NCBI RefSeq assembly: GCF_001437425.1
Contig: NZ_JQCD01000024.1
Location: 219,863 to 283,862, forward strand
Length of the DNA: 64,000 nt
DNA from: Weissella minor
GTDB taxonomy: Bacteria > Bacillota > Bacilli > Lactobacillales > Lactobacillaceae
Reading direction: 5' to 3'
A program made the translations under genes and the position numbers. How positions within the stretch are numbered: position 1 is the stretch's first letter; every line of letters starts with the position of its first letter. Positions 15,949 through 25,279 of this stretch are shown piece by piece. The notes beneath the pieces are model-generated. The model did not search any database and was not told the origin of the DNA. It saw nothing but the letters and a program-made list of their open reading frames with translations.

Positions 15949-17286
15949 ATGAAGGTTGCAGTAATCGGTGGAACTCACGCAGGTGTCTTTTCAGCTAAGC
16001 AAATTGTGGCAGAAGTACCGGGCGCAGAAGTGCATGTATTTGAAAAGAACGATACGGTATCATACCTATCATGTGGAACGGCATTATGGATTGGGGATAA
16101 TGTTTCATCACCAGATCGTATGTTTTATGAATCACCTGAATCAATGAAAGAACAAGGGATTCATATGCATATGAATACTGAAGTGACGGCCGTTGATTTA
16201 CAAGCAAAGTCACTTGAAATCAAGTCATTGGCTGATGATTCAACGCGTCAAGATACATTTGATAAGATTGTGATTACAACAGGATCAAAGACGCTAGTAC
16301 CGCCAATTCCAGGTATTGACAGTGAAAAGATTTATATGAGTAAGAGCTGGAATGATGCGAAGCGTTTGAAGGAACGCACAGCTGATATCAAGAGTGCCAT
16401 CGTAATCGGAGCTGGTTATATTGGTGCCGAATTAGCAGAACAATTGTCAATTAATGATAAAGAAGTGACAATGATCGATGCAGCTGAACGTGTTCTTGCG
16501 AATAATGTCTCACCAAAGTTATCTGGCATTGTGGCTCAAAAGTATGAAGATCATGGTGTGAAGTTGGTGATGAATGAAAAGGTTGTTGGCTTTGAAGACA
16601 CAGCTGATGGCATTATCGTTAAAACTGATGCCGGAAGTTACGAAGCTGAATTAGCGATTTTGGGAATTGGTTTCCGTCCTAACACTGACCTAGTGGCTGA
16701 TCAATTAGACACGATGGATAATGGGGCAATTAAGACCAACGAATATATGCAAACTTCAGTTGAAGATGTTTATGCTGCTGGTGATTCAACAGCTGTCTTC
16801 TATAACCCAACGCAAGCGTATGATTATATTCCGCTAGCAACTAATGCGGTCCGTCAAGGAATGTTAGTTGGACGTAATATTGAAAAGCCAACAATTGCTT
16901 ACCAAGGAACACAAGCAAGTTCAGCAGTTGAATTGTATGAAACTGCAATTGGAACAACTGGAATTACAAGTGTTGAAGGTGCAACGGCCAAGGGCATTGA
17001 TGCCGACTCAATCTCAATTGAAGAAGATTACCGTCCTGACTTTATGCTATCAACGACTGAAGTTGTTGCTTCATTGGTTTGGGAAAAGGGAACTCGTCGT
17101 ATTATTGGAGCTGAATTCTTGTCAGCGCATGACGTAACGCAAGCGGCCAATGTTATCTCATTAGCAATTGAAAACAAGATGACAATTGATCAACTGGCCA
17201 TGAGTGACTTCTTCTTCCAACCTAACTTTAGCCAACCGATTAACTATATTTCTTCAGTAGCTATGGCTGCTGTTGCCAAAGTTTAA
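15949..17286 (+). CDS. nox: NADH oxidase, H2O-forming type
   Basis: The 445-residue flavoprotein belongs to the Nox/CoA-disulfide reductase group. It has an FAD fold at the N terminus (VAVIGGTHAGVFSAK), the single redox Cys42 in SYLSCGTALWIG, an NAD fold (AIVIGAGYIGAELAEQL) and the FAD motif VYAAGDSTAV. Members reduce O2 to water while regenerating NAD+, which lets heterofermenters gain extra acetate and ATP under air. The lone Cys42 favours the water-forming enzyme. TGGAGG precedes the ATG. Monocistronic. Confidence 0.9.
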   Translation: MKVAVIGGTHAGVFSAKQIVAEVPGAEVHVFEKNDTVSYLSCGTALWIGDNVSSPDRMFYESPESMKEQGIHMHMNTEVTAVDLQAKSLEIKSLADDSTRQDTFDKIVITTGSKTLVPPIPGIDSEKIYMSKSWNDAKRLKERTADIKSAIVIGAGYIGAELAEQLSINDKEVTMIDAAERVLANNVSPKLSGIVAQKYEDHGVKLVMNEKVVGFEDTADGIIVKTDAGSYEAELAILGIGFRPNTDLVADQLDTMDNGAIKTNEYMQTSVEDVYAAGDSTAVFYNPTQAYDYIPLATNAVRQGMLVGRNIEKPTIAYQGTQASSAVELYETAIGTTGITSVEGATAKGIDADSISIEEDYRPDFMLSTTEVVASLVWEKGTRRIIGAEFLSAHDVTQAANVISLAIENKMTIDQLAMSDFFFQPNFSQPINYISSVAMAAVAKV

Positions 17287-17296
17287 TTTTTTTCGG

Positions 17297-17323
17297 AAAA
17301 CTGCCTCTTGGGCAGTTTTTTTT
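17297..17323 (+). terminator. Intrinsic terminator after nox
   Basis: AAAACTGCC, loop tctt, GGGCAGTTTT, T8. Confidence 0.93.
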
Positions 17324-17376
17324 GTTATGATAATAAGAGTTATTTATATATATAGAGAAAAGGGAGTCATATTAAT

Positions 17377-18075
17377 ATGCAAACAGTAACAAGAGCGGAG
17401 ATAAAAGCTGAAGCTAAAGGCTTTTTGATGAAATTTTATGTGTATAATTTGCAATTATTCTTAATTCCAATCTTAACGATGTTTTTGATGAACGTTTCAA
17501 CTGATACAAATAGATGGGGCGTTGCGTTAGTTGGATTTCTGATTACGGTAGTTAATTTTATTACAACTAAAAGTATGCAATATGTGACATTGGATAATTT
17601 ACGTGCTGGTCAACCAACTGGTGCGCCTATTTCACAACAAATGGAAATGACCAAGAAAAAGTATTTTTTTGGTGTTTTGATGATTAGCTTGCTGTCATAT
17701 ATCTATTTGTTTTTTTGGACCTTATTGTTGGTGATACCAGGTATCGTTAAGTCATTCTCTTATTCACAAGCATTGAATTTGTACAAGGATTCAGTAGATG
17801 CTGGTCAACCTTTAGGCTATAACGAAGCGATTACGAAAAGTCGTGAGTTGATGAACGGACATAAAGTAGACATGTTGGTTTTGTATCTAAGTTTTATTTT
17901 ATGGGGGCTAGCAGTTCTCTTTACACTTGGTCTAGCTATGTTCTTTGTTTATCCTTATTACACAATCACTGTGCAAAACTTCTATTTGCATCTTTTGAGA
18001 GAGAAAAATTTTGAACCAACAACAAGGATTGTTGATGTTCAAGTTTTAGGTGATGATACGAATGAATTTGAATAA
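17377..18075 (+). CDS. DUF975 family membrane protein
   Basis: The 232-residue protein shows the DUF975 pattern: short polar N terminus with RAEIKAEAK, two membrane segments, then WTLLLVIPGIVKSFSYSQALNLYKD, AITKSRELMNGHKVDMLVLYLSFILWG and a final hydrophobic block before YPYYTITVQNFYLHL. About six membrane segments are predicted. The family role is unknown. AAAGGGAG precedes the ATG. It forms its own unit with a strong terminator. Confidence 0.88.
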   Translation: MQTVTRAEIKAEAKGFLMKFYVYNLQLFLIPILTMFLMNVSTDTNRWGVALVGFLITVVNFITTKSMQYVTLDNLRAGQPTGAPISQQMEMTKKKYFFGVLMISLLSYIYLFFWTLLLVIPGIVKSFSYSQALNLYKDSVDAGQPLGYNEAITKSRELMNGHKVDMLVLYLSFILWGLAVLFTLGLAMFFVYPYYTITVQNFYLHLLREKNFEPTTRIVDVQVLGDDTNEFE

Positions 18076-18082
18076 TAAAAGT

Positions 18083-18111
18083 GACTTGTCCGAGGACAAG
18101 TCTTTTTTTTA
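18083..18111 (+). terminator. Intrinsic terminator after DUF975 gene
   Basis: GACTTGTCC, loop ga(g), GGACAAGTC, T8. Confidence 0.93.
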
Positions 18112-18455
18112 TTACAGAAAAAATTTTACTTTACGGATTGATTACATTTTTATGGTTGGTTTAACTTAAAAGAAAAAAAGAATCATGAATAGTGAAAGTG
18201 GTTCATAGTTGCTATAGACAGTTGTACGCACGATTAAACGAAATTATATTTTAAACGAAATATGACTAAAAGAACTTTTAATTATATGTATATTAAATAC
18301 AAATTATTTTTATTAGAATTTTAAAAATATTTATTTGTGTGTATTTGTTTGAAATCCGAACGTGAGTTTGTTAACATATATAGCCATACAGTAAATTAAA
18401 CAACCATTACGCTTAAACGATGATTTGGCGGAGATGGAAAGGGGTTTGTATTGTT
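18112..18455. other. AT-rich 5' region of amino acid permease gene with direct repeats
   Basis: About 340 bases without a gene. TTAAACGAAAT occurs at 18234-18244 and again at 18251-18261, 17 bases apart; TTAAACGA recurs at 18413-18420. The spacing hints at a regulator binding on one DNA face. No terminator-like attenuator or known riboswitch is recognised. Confidence 0.5.
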
Positions 18456-20057
18456 ATGAAGGAACAGAAGAAAATAGGACTGTTTCAGATCGTCATGCTC
18501 GCGCTTGGCGCTTTGATTGGATCAGGTTGGTTATTTGGTTCATGGGAGGCAACGAAGGTTGCTGGTCCAGCTGCAATTATTTCATGGGTAATTGGAGCGA
18601 TTGTTATTGGTGTCATTGCCTATAATTATGTTGAATTAGGGACAATGTTCCCACAATCGGGTGGGATGAGTAAATATGCCCAGATTACACACGGTTCGTT
18701 ATTAGGATTTATGGCTGCTTGGGCTAATTGGGTTTCTTTGATTGCTTTAATTCCGATTGAAGCAATTGCAGCTGTTCAATATATGAGTTCATGGCCGTGG
18801 AGCTGGGCTTCTTGGACGCATGGATTCTTTAGTAACACGAAATTAACATTGACTGGTTATGTTGCGGTGATTATCTTTATTTTGATTTTTACATTGCTTA
18901 ACTACTGGTCAGTTAATTTATTAACACGTTTCACAAGTTTTATCTCAGTGTTTAAGATTGGAATTCCAGTCTTAGTTATTGTCATGTTCACAATGAGTGG
19001 TTTCCATCCAGAAAACTATGGACAATCAATTTCAGAGTTCATGCCATATGGAACGGCACCGATTTTCGCGGCCACAACCGTAGCTGGAATTATTTTCTCA
19101 TTCAATGCTTTCCAGACAGTGATTAACATGGGAAGCGAAATTAAAAAGCCTGAACGTAACATTGGTTTAGGAATTGCCATCTCACTTGGAATTACCACGG
19201 TGTTGTATGTCGTTTTGCAAAGTACGTATATTACATCATTGGATCCAGCATTCATCGCCGAGCATGGTTGGCACGGCATCAATTTCCAATCACCATTTGC
19301 TGATTTAGCAACATTATTGGGATTGCACTGGTTGTCAGTCTTGCTATACATGGACGCATTTGTCTCACCATTTGGAACAGGGGTTTCATTTGCTGCGACA
19401 GCGAGCCGTACTTTAGCAGCGATGGTTTCTAATAACCATATGCCAAAGTTCTTAGGTAAGATTAATGACCAATATGGTATTCCACGAATTGCGATGGCCG
19501 TTAATGCCATCTTAAGTGTCATCTTAGTTTTGATTTTCCCATCATGGACAGCTTTGGCTAGTGTGATTTCAACATCAACCTTAATTGCTTACCTAACTGG
19601 TCCGGTTTCAGTTATGAGTTTGCGTAAGGATGGTAAGGATTTGCGTCGTCCATTTAAGGGTAAGTTGATGCCAGTAATGGCACCATTGGCCTTTATCTTG
19701 GCTTCACTTGCAACGTACTGGGCAATGTTCCCAACGACACTTGAAGTGATTGTCGTGATTATTTTAGGACTACCATTCTATTTCTTCTATGAAAAGAAAT
19801 TGGGTTATCCAAATACAAAGAAGGCATTCAAGAGTAGTGCTTGGATGTTAGCATATCTACCATTTATTTCATTGATTTCATACATCGGTTCACATGAATT
19901 TAACGGATTGAATTGGATTCATTATCCATGGGATTTTGTTGTGATTATTATTGCATCATTATTCTTCTATAACTGGGGTGTTCGTACATCATTCCAAGGC
20001 CGTTATTTCAATGAAGCGGTTGAATTAAACAAAACAGTTGTCCTTGAAGACGACTAA
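18456..20057 (+). CDS. APC superfamily amino acid permease
   Basis: The 533-residue transporter has about twelve membrane segments. The APC signature is at its start (IGLFQIVMLALGALIGSGWLFGSWEATKVAGPAAIISW), followed by FNAFQTVINMGSEIKKPERN. It probably imports an amino acid with protons; aspartate, glutamate and basic amino acid transporters are related. I chose ATG 18456 because GGAAAGGGG precedes it, while ATG 18420 has none. The last residues are acidic. Long upstream repeats may regulate it. Confidence 0.87.
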   Translation: MKEQKKIGLFQIVMLALGALIGSGWLFGSWEATKVAGPAAIISWVIGAIVIGVIAYNYVELGTMFPQSGGMSKYAQITHGSLLGFMAAWANWVSLIALIPIEAIAAVQYMSSWPWSWASWTHGFFSNTKLTLTGYVAVIIFILIFTLLNYWSVNLLTRFTSFISVFKIGIPVLVIVMFTMSGFHPENYGQSISEFMPYGTAPIFAATTVAGIIFSFNAFQTVINMGSEIKKPERNIGLGIAISLGITTVLYVVLQSTYITSLDPAFIAEHGWHGINFQSPFADLATLLGLHWLSVLLYMDAFVSPFGTGVSFAATASRTLAAMVSNNHMPKFLGKINDQYGIPRIAMAVNAILSVILVLIFPSWTALASVISTSTLIAYLTGPVSVMSLRKDGKDLRRPFKGKLMPVMAPLAFILASLATYWAMFPTTLEVIVVIILGLPFYFFYEKKLGYPNTKKAFKSSAWMLAYLPFISLISYIGSHEFNGLNWIHYPWDFVVIIIASLFFYNWGVRTSFQGRYFNEAVELNKTVVLEDD

Positions 20058-20097
20058 AAAAAGAACTCTGTTCAGAAATTGAACAGAGTTCTTTTTT
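20056..20097. terminator. Bidirectional terminator
   Basis: AAAAAAGAACTCTGTTC and its perfect complement around a 7-base loop; serves the permease and the convergent ABC exporter operon. Confidence 0.95.
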
Positions 20098-20099
20098 AT

Positions 20100-20774
20100 T
20101 TATTGGACTTGAGTGATACGACCATCAACGAGTTCGTAGATATGATCGGCGTATTCCTTTAAACGGACATCATGTGTCACTGTTACAACGGCACGTTGCT
20201 GCTTTTTAGCGATATCTTGGAATAATTGACCAACTTGCATCACACGATCACTATCAAGTGCAGCCGTGGGTTCATCGGCAAGTAAAACACTTGGATTTGC
20301 ATACAGGGCGCGAGCAATTGCCACACGTTGTGCTTGTCCACCAGATAATTCTTTAGGATATTGATACATTAAATCTTGAATCCCTAATTCAGCAATAACT
20401 GATTCAAAATCATCTTTGCTGATATTATCCTTGGGCTTTACTTGGTCAACTAATGTAAATTGGTCGGCCACGGTTAGATAGGGGACCAAATTGTAAGATT
20501 GTAAAACGAAGCCAATTTCATTCAAACGTAAGTTTTCGCGTTTTTTCTTTGAAAGGTCTTGAATGTTTTGGTTATTGATTTGAACTTGACCACTCGTGGG
20601 TGTTTGTAAACCACCTAAAATCGTTAAGAGCGTGCTTTTACCAGAACCTGATGGACCTAGAATCAAATTAAATTCGCCGGCGGCAGTTGAAAAATTAATA
20701 TCTTGTAAGGCATGGACTTTATTTTGACCACTACCAAAAGTTTTTTCAATATTATTTAAGGTGAGTGTTGTCAT
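20100..20774 (-). CDS. ABC exporter ATP-binding protein (LolD/MacB/DevA type)
   Basis: The 224-residue ATPase has Walker A GPSGSGKST, Q-loop LQSYNLVPYLT, signature ELSGGQAQRVAIARAL and Walker B VLLADEPTAALDSD. The class works with FtsX-like permeases that move lipids, peptides or drugs outward. It starts two bases past the permease stop, last in a tetR-permease-ATPase operon. Confidence 0.9.
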   Translation of the reverse strand: MTTLTLNNIEKTFGSGQNKVHALQDINFSTAAGEFNLILGPSGSGKSTLLTILGGLQTPTSGQVQINNQNIQDLSKKKRENLRLNEIGFVLQSYNLVPYLTVADQFTLVDQVKPKDNISKDDFESVIAELGIQDLMYQYPKELSGGQAQRVAIARALYANPSVLLADEPTAALDSDRVMQVGQLFQDIAKKQQRAVVTVTHDVRLKEYADHIYELVDGRITQVQ

Positions 20775-20776
20775 AA

Positions 20777-21838
20777 TTAGCCTCCGATGACCGTAACAGG
20801 GTCAATTTTTGAAATGATACGCATGGGAATGAGGGCACCAAGTAATCCAGTGATAAGCATCCCCACAGCAATGAGACTCATAAGTGGAATATCAAAATAA
20901 ACAGGAACAGCATCAGGAATGAAAAAGGCTGTTAATGTTGTTAATCCAGCACCGATGGCGACAGAGATAACCATAATCAGTAGCGTTTCATTAAACGTAT
21001 TCAAAATTAAATAACGGTTAGGGATGCCTTGCGCACGTAGTACCGCTAGATTAGGTAATTTTTGAATCGTCAGGATATATAGGAAAATTGTGACGACAAT
21101 CAATGAGATGAGAATCAAGAAACTAATCATAAACGTGAACGTTAGAATTTGGGCCTGATAACCGGGCAAATTATTCATGTAATCTTTTAAATTATAAGCC
21201 TTGAGTTGATCTGATGCTGCTTTTAATTGCGTGTCGTTTTTAGAAATAATCCCACTGGCTTTAAATTGATCGGTGACGCCTTTAATTGGCGCCCAATTAT
21301 CTAGGTTTCCATAAACAACGGGGGCCATGTTGTAAAGCGCATCGTCGGTAATCCCAACAACTTTGTAGCTTGTATCGTCGAGCCCAATTTTGATTTTGTC
21401 GTTGAGTTTAAAGTTATCTAGTGTGTCAGCGATAATGACTTCGTGATTGTTTTTAGGCAGATGCCCAGACGAAAGTTTGAGATCTTGATAGATATAATCT
21501 TGATCGCGTAAACCAATATATTGGACAGAATCACGACTTGCATCACCATCTGCTTTGACATTAGCTGGTGTAATCCCGACCAAAGCCTCTGATTTGGTCA
21601 AATTTTGCTTATCAATATCGCTTTTTTGCATGAGTGATTGTCCCATATTTCCATTCGCATCTTTTGTCATTAAAGCGCTTTGCGTATGCCATTTCTCAAT
21701 GGCGGCCGTATTTTGATGGGCTAACCCTAAAGCTAGGGCACTAATGATAAAAATTAAAAAAGAAATGAGTCCAATGACCGCAATAATTAGACTGTAACGA
21801 ACTTTATCATACTTAATTTCATTTATGGCTAAAAACAT
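20777..21838 (-). CDS. FtsX-like (MacB/DevC) ABC permease
   Basis: The 353-residue permease has one N-terminal membrane helix (about residues 15-40), a large extracytoplasmic domain (about 45-225) and three C-terminal helices, ending with the FtsX pattern LPNLAVLRAQGIPNRYLILNTFNE and GALIPMRIISKIDPVTVIGG. It pairs with the ATPase downstream. Its ATG overlaps the end of the tetR gene by 20 bases, so it is translationally coupled. Confidence 0.88.
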   Translation of the reverse strand: MFLAINEIKYDKVRYSLIIAVIGLISFLIFIISALALGLAHQNTAAIEKWHTQSALMTKDANGNMGQSLMQKSDIDKQNLTKSEALVGITPANVKADGDASRDSVQYIGLRDQDYIYQDLKLSSGHLPKNNHEVIIADTLDNFKLNDKIKIGLDDTSYKVVGITDDALYNMAPVVYGNLDNWAPIKGVTDQFKASGIISKNDTQLKAASDQLKAYNLKDYMNNLPGYQAQILTFTFMISFLILISLIVVTIFLYILTIQKLPNLAVLRAQGIPNRYLILNTFNETLLIMVISVAIGAGLTTLTAFFIPDAVPVYFDIPLMSLIAVGMLITGLLGALIPMRIISKIDPVTVIGG

Positions 21839-22379
21839 CAGCAGCCTCCTGTTCTGATAAACGTTGGCTTAATTGGGTGAGTGTTTCTAAAATGGCATCG
21901 TTGTTCTCTGGGTATGCAAAGCGTTCTTGCGTTAGACGATGTGTACTTACCATTGCTAGCCAGTTAGTGACATCTTGATTGGTTGACGCATCATTTAAGA
22001 AGGGGAGTGTCTGTGGATAGTGGTTAAATAATTCTGGATTATGCGCCCGTAAAATTCCTTCGTTAACTTGGAAATATTTATCCAAAAAATCATAATAAGG
22101 ATTATTTGGTAAATCGTTAATAAAATCAATCGTTCCTTGGAAAGGATCGCGTGTATGCATGTGATGGACACTAATTAAAACTTCTTGCAGGCTCCAGGCA
22201 TAGGCATCATATAAATCATCAAAGTAGGTGTAAAAAGATCCACGTGAAATGCCGGCCTTCTTAACGATGCGGGCGACTTGCGCTTGATCTAAACTATATT
22301 CTGAAAATTCCTCAATCAAGGTCTCTTTTAAAAATTGTCTTTTTTCGGGCTTTAAATTACTAAAAGTAGCTGATACCAT
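21819..22379 (-). CDS. TetR family transcriptional regulator
   Basis: The 186-residue protein has a TetR helix-turn-helix at residues about 20-60 (FLKETLIEEFSEYSLDQAQVARIVKKAGISRGSFYTYFDD) and a variable ligand-binding C-terminal part. It is first gene of the operon with the ABC exporter and likely represses it until a substrate binds. AAGGAG precedes the ATG. A candidate operator covers its -35 box. Confidence 0.9.
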   Translation of the reverse strand: MVSATFSNLKPEKRQFLKETLIEEFSEYSLDQAQVARIVKKAGISRGSFYTYFDDLYDAYAWSLQEVLISVHHMHTRDPFQGTIDFINDLPNNPYYDFLDKYFQVNEGILRAHNPELFNHYPQTLPFLNDASTNQDVTNWLAMVSTHRLTQERFAYPENNDAILETLTQLSQRLSEQEAADVFSHK

Positions 22380-22414
22380 CTTTTTTCTCCTTTAATTAAC
22401 TGCTATTAACTATT

Positions 22415-22444
22415 ATTTTGGACTTGAACTGACAACGTGTCAAT
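22415..22444 (-). promoter_or_regulatory. tetR-exporter promoter with palindromic operator
   Basis: On the minus strand TTGACA (22444-22439) is followed 17 bases later by CAAAAT (22421-22416). TGACAACGTGTCA (22430-22442) is a palindrome covering the -35 box and fits a TetR self-operator. Confidence 0.6.
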
Positions 22445-22451
22445 GCTGTTT

Positions 22452-22479
22452 TTGCACTTCCTAAAAATTAGGATATAAT
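22452..22479 (+). promoter_or_regulatory. Promoter of OpuC/EgtU-type ABC operon
   Basis: TTGCAC (22452-22457), 16-base spacer, TATAAT (22474-22479). Confidence 0.7.
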
Positions 22480-22518
22480 AGGTTATAAATTTTTTTTTAT
22501 GAATAGGGGGCAGATGAC

Positions 22519-23463
22519 ATGACTGCGAATAAACATGAAGATAAAAATGCTGTAAAGCTACATCATGTTAAGAAGACATATGACCAGGAAGTGGTTGTAA
22601 AAGATTTATCGTTAGCTGTTGACGTGGGTGAATTTTTCGTCCTTGTTGGTGCTAGCGGTAGTGGTAAAACCACAACATTAAAGATGATTAATCGGCTTGT
22701 TCAACCTGAATCAGGACAAGTTTTTGTACAAGGTACTGATATCGCCCAGCAACCATTGAATGATTTAAGACATCGGATTGGGTATGTTTTGCAAAGTAGT
22801 GCTTTATTTCCGAATATGACGGTTTTTGAAAATGCAGCTGTAACTTTAAATGCAGTTGGTGTTTCCAATAAACAGGCGCAGCAACGGATTGAAACGTTGT
22901 TAACGGAAGTCGGATTAGATCCAGAACGTTATCTTAATCGTTATCCAGATGCACTTTCAGGTGGCGAAAAGCAGCGGGTTGGGATTGTCAGAGCATTAGC
23001 TGCTGAACCAGATTTAATTTTGATGGATGAACCCTTCAGTGCGCTAGATCCCATTTCTCGTAAACAATTGCAAAACTTAATCAGTGAAATTCATCAACGT
23101 TATCAAACAACAATTATTTTTGTGACGCATGATATGAATGAGGCTTTGCGTTTAGGTGACCGGATTGCTGTGATGCATGCCGGCGAGTTATTGCAAGTAG
23201 GTCGTCCTGAACAAATCGTGCAACATCCAGCAAATTCCGAAGTACGTGCGCTCTTTGAAGGGCAAACAAATGCCGCATCGATTGCTGATTTGGTTGCACA
23301 AGGTTACTATCAAGTTGAGCAGCAGGGTGAGTATCAAGCATTAGAGCTTGATGCCACTTTGTCAACGTTAGCGCAAATGCTGGTTACGGACTCAGCTGTA
23401 TTAGTGGATCGACAGTATTTAATTACCGTCGATGATTATTTGCGTTATATGGCGCAAAATTAA
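22519..23463 (+). CDS. Quaternary-amine/ergothioneine-type ABC importer ATPase
   Basis: The 314-residue ATPase of the OpuCA/EgtV group has Walker A GASGSGKTT, signature ALSGGEKQRVGIVRAL and Walker B LILMDEPFSALD. A C-terminal extension (about residues 235-314) may be a regulatory region, but two clear CBS domains are not seen. It drives import by the fused permease/binding protein encoded next. GGGGGCAG precedes the ATG. Substrate could be glycine betaine, carnitine, choline or ergothioneine. Confidence 0.85.
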   Translation: MTANKHEDKNAVKLHHVKKTYDQEVVVKDLSLAVDVGEFFVLVGASGSGKTTTLKMINRLVQPESGQVFVQGTDIAQQPLNDLRHRIGYVLQSSALFPNMTVFENAAVTLNAVGVSNKQAQQRIETLLTEVGLDPERYLNRYPDALSGGEKQRVGIVRALAAEPDLILMDEPFSALDPISRKQLQNLISEIHQRYQTTIIFVTHDMNEALRLGDRIAVMHAGELLQVGRPEQIVQHPANSEVRALFEGQTNAASIADLVAQGYYQVEQQGEYQALELDATLSTLAQMLVTDSAVLVDRQYLITVDDYLRYMAQN

Positions 23464-23473
23464 GGTGGTCAAC

Positions 23474-24985
23474 ATGCTAAAACTCTTACAAGAGCAACAA
23501 CAAACGATTATTTCAGCACTCGGGCACCATATCTTTTTATCAATTATTTCAGTCAGTATTGCCGCGCTTATTGCCATTCCACTTGCCATTTTATTGATGA
23601 ATCATCGGCGTATCGGAGAAATCATGTTGCAAGTCACTGGGATCGTCCAAACAATCCCCAGTCTAGCGATTCTGGGGCTCTTAATTCCTTTTGTTGGGAT
23701 TGGCACGGTTCCAGCGGTTATTGCCTTAGTCCTATATGCGTTAATGCCAATTTTTCAAAATACTTATGCAGGATTGACTCAAATTGATTCAGAATTACTA
23801 GAGGCTTCAGAAGCCTTTGGATTAAGTTGGTCGTATAAGTTATTTAAAATTCGATTGCCTTTGGCCTTACCTTTGATTTTTTCAGGATTAAGAATTGCAA
23901 TGGTTATGGTGATTGGAACCGCAACTTTGGCGGCATTAATCGGTGGTGGCGGTTTAGGGACTTTTATCATGCAAGGTATTCAGAATAACGACAACCAACA
24001 ATTGTTGATTGGCGCGACGCTTTCTGCTTTGTTAGCCATCATTTTTTCAATTTGTTTGCAGGCTTTAAGCCACTTGTCCGTGAAAAAATTAACAGTTGGC
24101 TTGGTGACATTCTTAACCCTAGGCATCGGTTTAATGGGTTATCAGTTTTATCAAACCCAACAAAATAATAAAATTGTGATAGCTGGAAAATTGGGAAGTG
24201 AACCCGAAATTTTGATGAATATGTATCAAGAATTGATTCAAGCCGATCATCCAGAGATTGAGGTTGAATTAAAGCCGAATTTTGGAAATACAAGCTTCTT
24301 ATATCGCGCTTTGCAAAATGACCAGGTCGATGTGTATCCAGAATTTACAGGAACCGTGTTACAAAATTTATATCCACAAAAATTGAAGAGTCATGAACCT
24401 GCTGAGGTTTATACACAAGCCAAACAAGTGCTACAAGCAAAAGATGGCTTTACTTACTTAGAACCAATGGCGTATGAAAATCGCTATGCACTAGCAGTCG
24501 ACCAAGAAACTGCAAAGACTTATCATTTGAAGACTATTTCGGATTTGGCAAAGGTAAGTTCTGAACTATCGGCTGCCTTTGATAATGATTTTTATACACA
24601 GGCTGATGGATTTGGGGGATTGAAGCAAGCATATGGATTAGATTTGAAGGATATTAAACGAGTTGAACCAAGTCTACGATATGAAGCACTAAAGAATAAT
24701 CAAGTGCAAGTGACGGACGTTTATACGACGGATCCGCAGATTAAAGCGCAGCATTTAGTGGTCTTAACGGACGATAAACAATTTTTCCCACCATACCAAG
24801 GTGCACCACTCCTTAATGCACGTGTGATGCAGACCCACCCTGAAATTGTCGCTAGCTTAAACAAATTAGCAGGTAAAATTAGTGCTGAAGACATGGTCGA
24901 TATGAATTATCAGGTGACAATTGAGCATAAAAAGGCGCATACCGTTGCTAAAAACTATCTCAAAGAAAAAAAGTTGTTACCTTAA
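23474..24985 (+). CDS. Fused ABC permease and substrate-binding domain (OpuCBC/EgtU type)
   Basis: The 503-residue protein combines a permease (residues 1 to about 215, with IVQTIPSLAILGLLIPFVGIGTVPAVIALVLYALMPI and the EAA-like loop ASEAFGLSW) and an extracytoplasmic solute-binding domain (about 235-503, with IAGKLGSEPEILMNMYQELI and VDVYPEFTGTVLQNLY). Such fusions import compatible solutes; the streptococcal EgtU, once annotated the same way, imports ergothioneine. Sequence alone does not separate the two. I start at ATG 23474 behind AAGGTGG. Confidence 0.87.
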   Translation: MLKLLQEQQQTIISALGHHIFLSIISVSIAALIAIPLAILLMNHRRIGEIMLQVTGIVQTIPSLAILGLLIPFVGIGTVPAVIALVLYALMPIFQNTYAGLTQIDSELLEASEAFGLSWSYKLFKIRLPLALPLIFSGLRIAMVMVIGTATLAALIGGGGLGTFIMQGIQNNDNQQLLIGATLSALLAIIFSICLQALSHLSVKKLTVGLVTFLTLGIGLMGYQFYQTQQNNKIVIAGKLGSEPEILMNMYQELIQADHPEIEVELKPNFGNTSFLYRALQNDQVDVYPEFTGTVLQNLYPQKLKSHEPAEVYTQAKQVLQAKDGFTYLEPMAYENRYALAVDQETAKTYHLKTISDLAKVSSELSAAFDNDFYTQADGFGGLKQAYGLDLKDIKRVEPSLRYEALKNNQVQVTDVYTTDPQIKAQHLVVLTDDKQFFPPYQGAPLLNARVMQTHPEIVASLNKLAGKISAEDMVDMNYQVTIEHKKAHTVAKNYLKEKKLLP

Positions 24986-25007
24986 TCACAAAACAGTGAA
25001 TTTAAAT

Positions 25008-25035
25008 TGAAATATATTTAATTTTAATGTAATAT
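25008..25035 (+). promoter_or_regulatory. Promoter upstream of DUF2273-asp23
   Basis: TTGAAA (25008-25013), 16-base spacer, TAATAT (25030-25035). Confidence 0.55.
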
Positions 25036-25056
25036 ATTTTCTGGGAGGAGATGTTT

Positions 25057-25134
25057 TTGGCAAGTGATGCAGAAATTATTTTTTCATACATGCTTCAATT
25101 TATTGCGACTATGAATGTTTACGGATTTTTATAA
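25057..25134 (+). CDS. Possible 25-residue hydrophobic peptide
   Basis: A TTG start lies 8 bases behind a strong GGAGGAG (25044-25050) and directly downstream of a good promoter. The peptide reads MASDAEIIFSYMLQFIATMN and ends VYGFL. It has the feel of small holin-like toxins, but it is short. One extra T in the T5 tract at about 25126-25130 would extend the frame with a hydrophobic FIIFLISN stretch, so it may be a frameshifted relic. Not a confirmed gene. Confidence 0.3.
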   Translation: MASDAEIIFSYMLQFIATMNVYGFL

Positions 25135-25279
25135 TCTTTTTGATAAGTAATCAAGTTTTGATGGATAGTGTTCTAAATGACAGCATTTATTATGGTTCCA
25201 TGAAAAATCTTGTTAAGCAATAAACAAACATCCCAAGCAGAAGCATTAAAAATACCTTGATGTAAAGGAGTAATTGGAT

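Noticed and set aside
19016-19522. 168-codon reverse ORF
   Set aside because: Lies wholly opposite the amino acid permease gene in a shadow frame, with no ribosome site.
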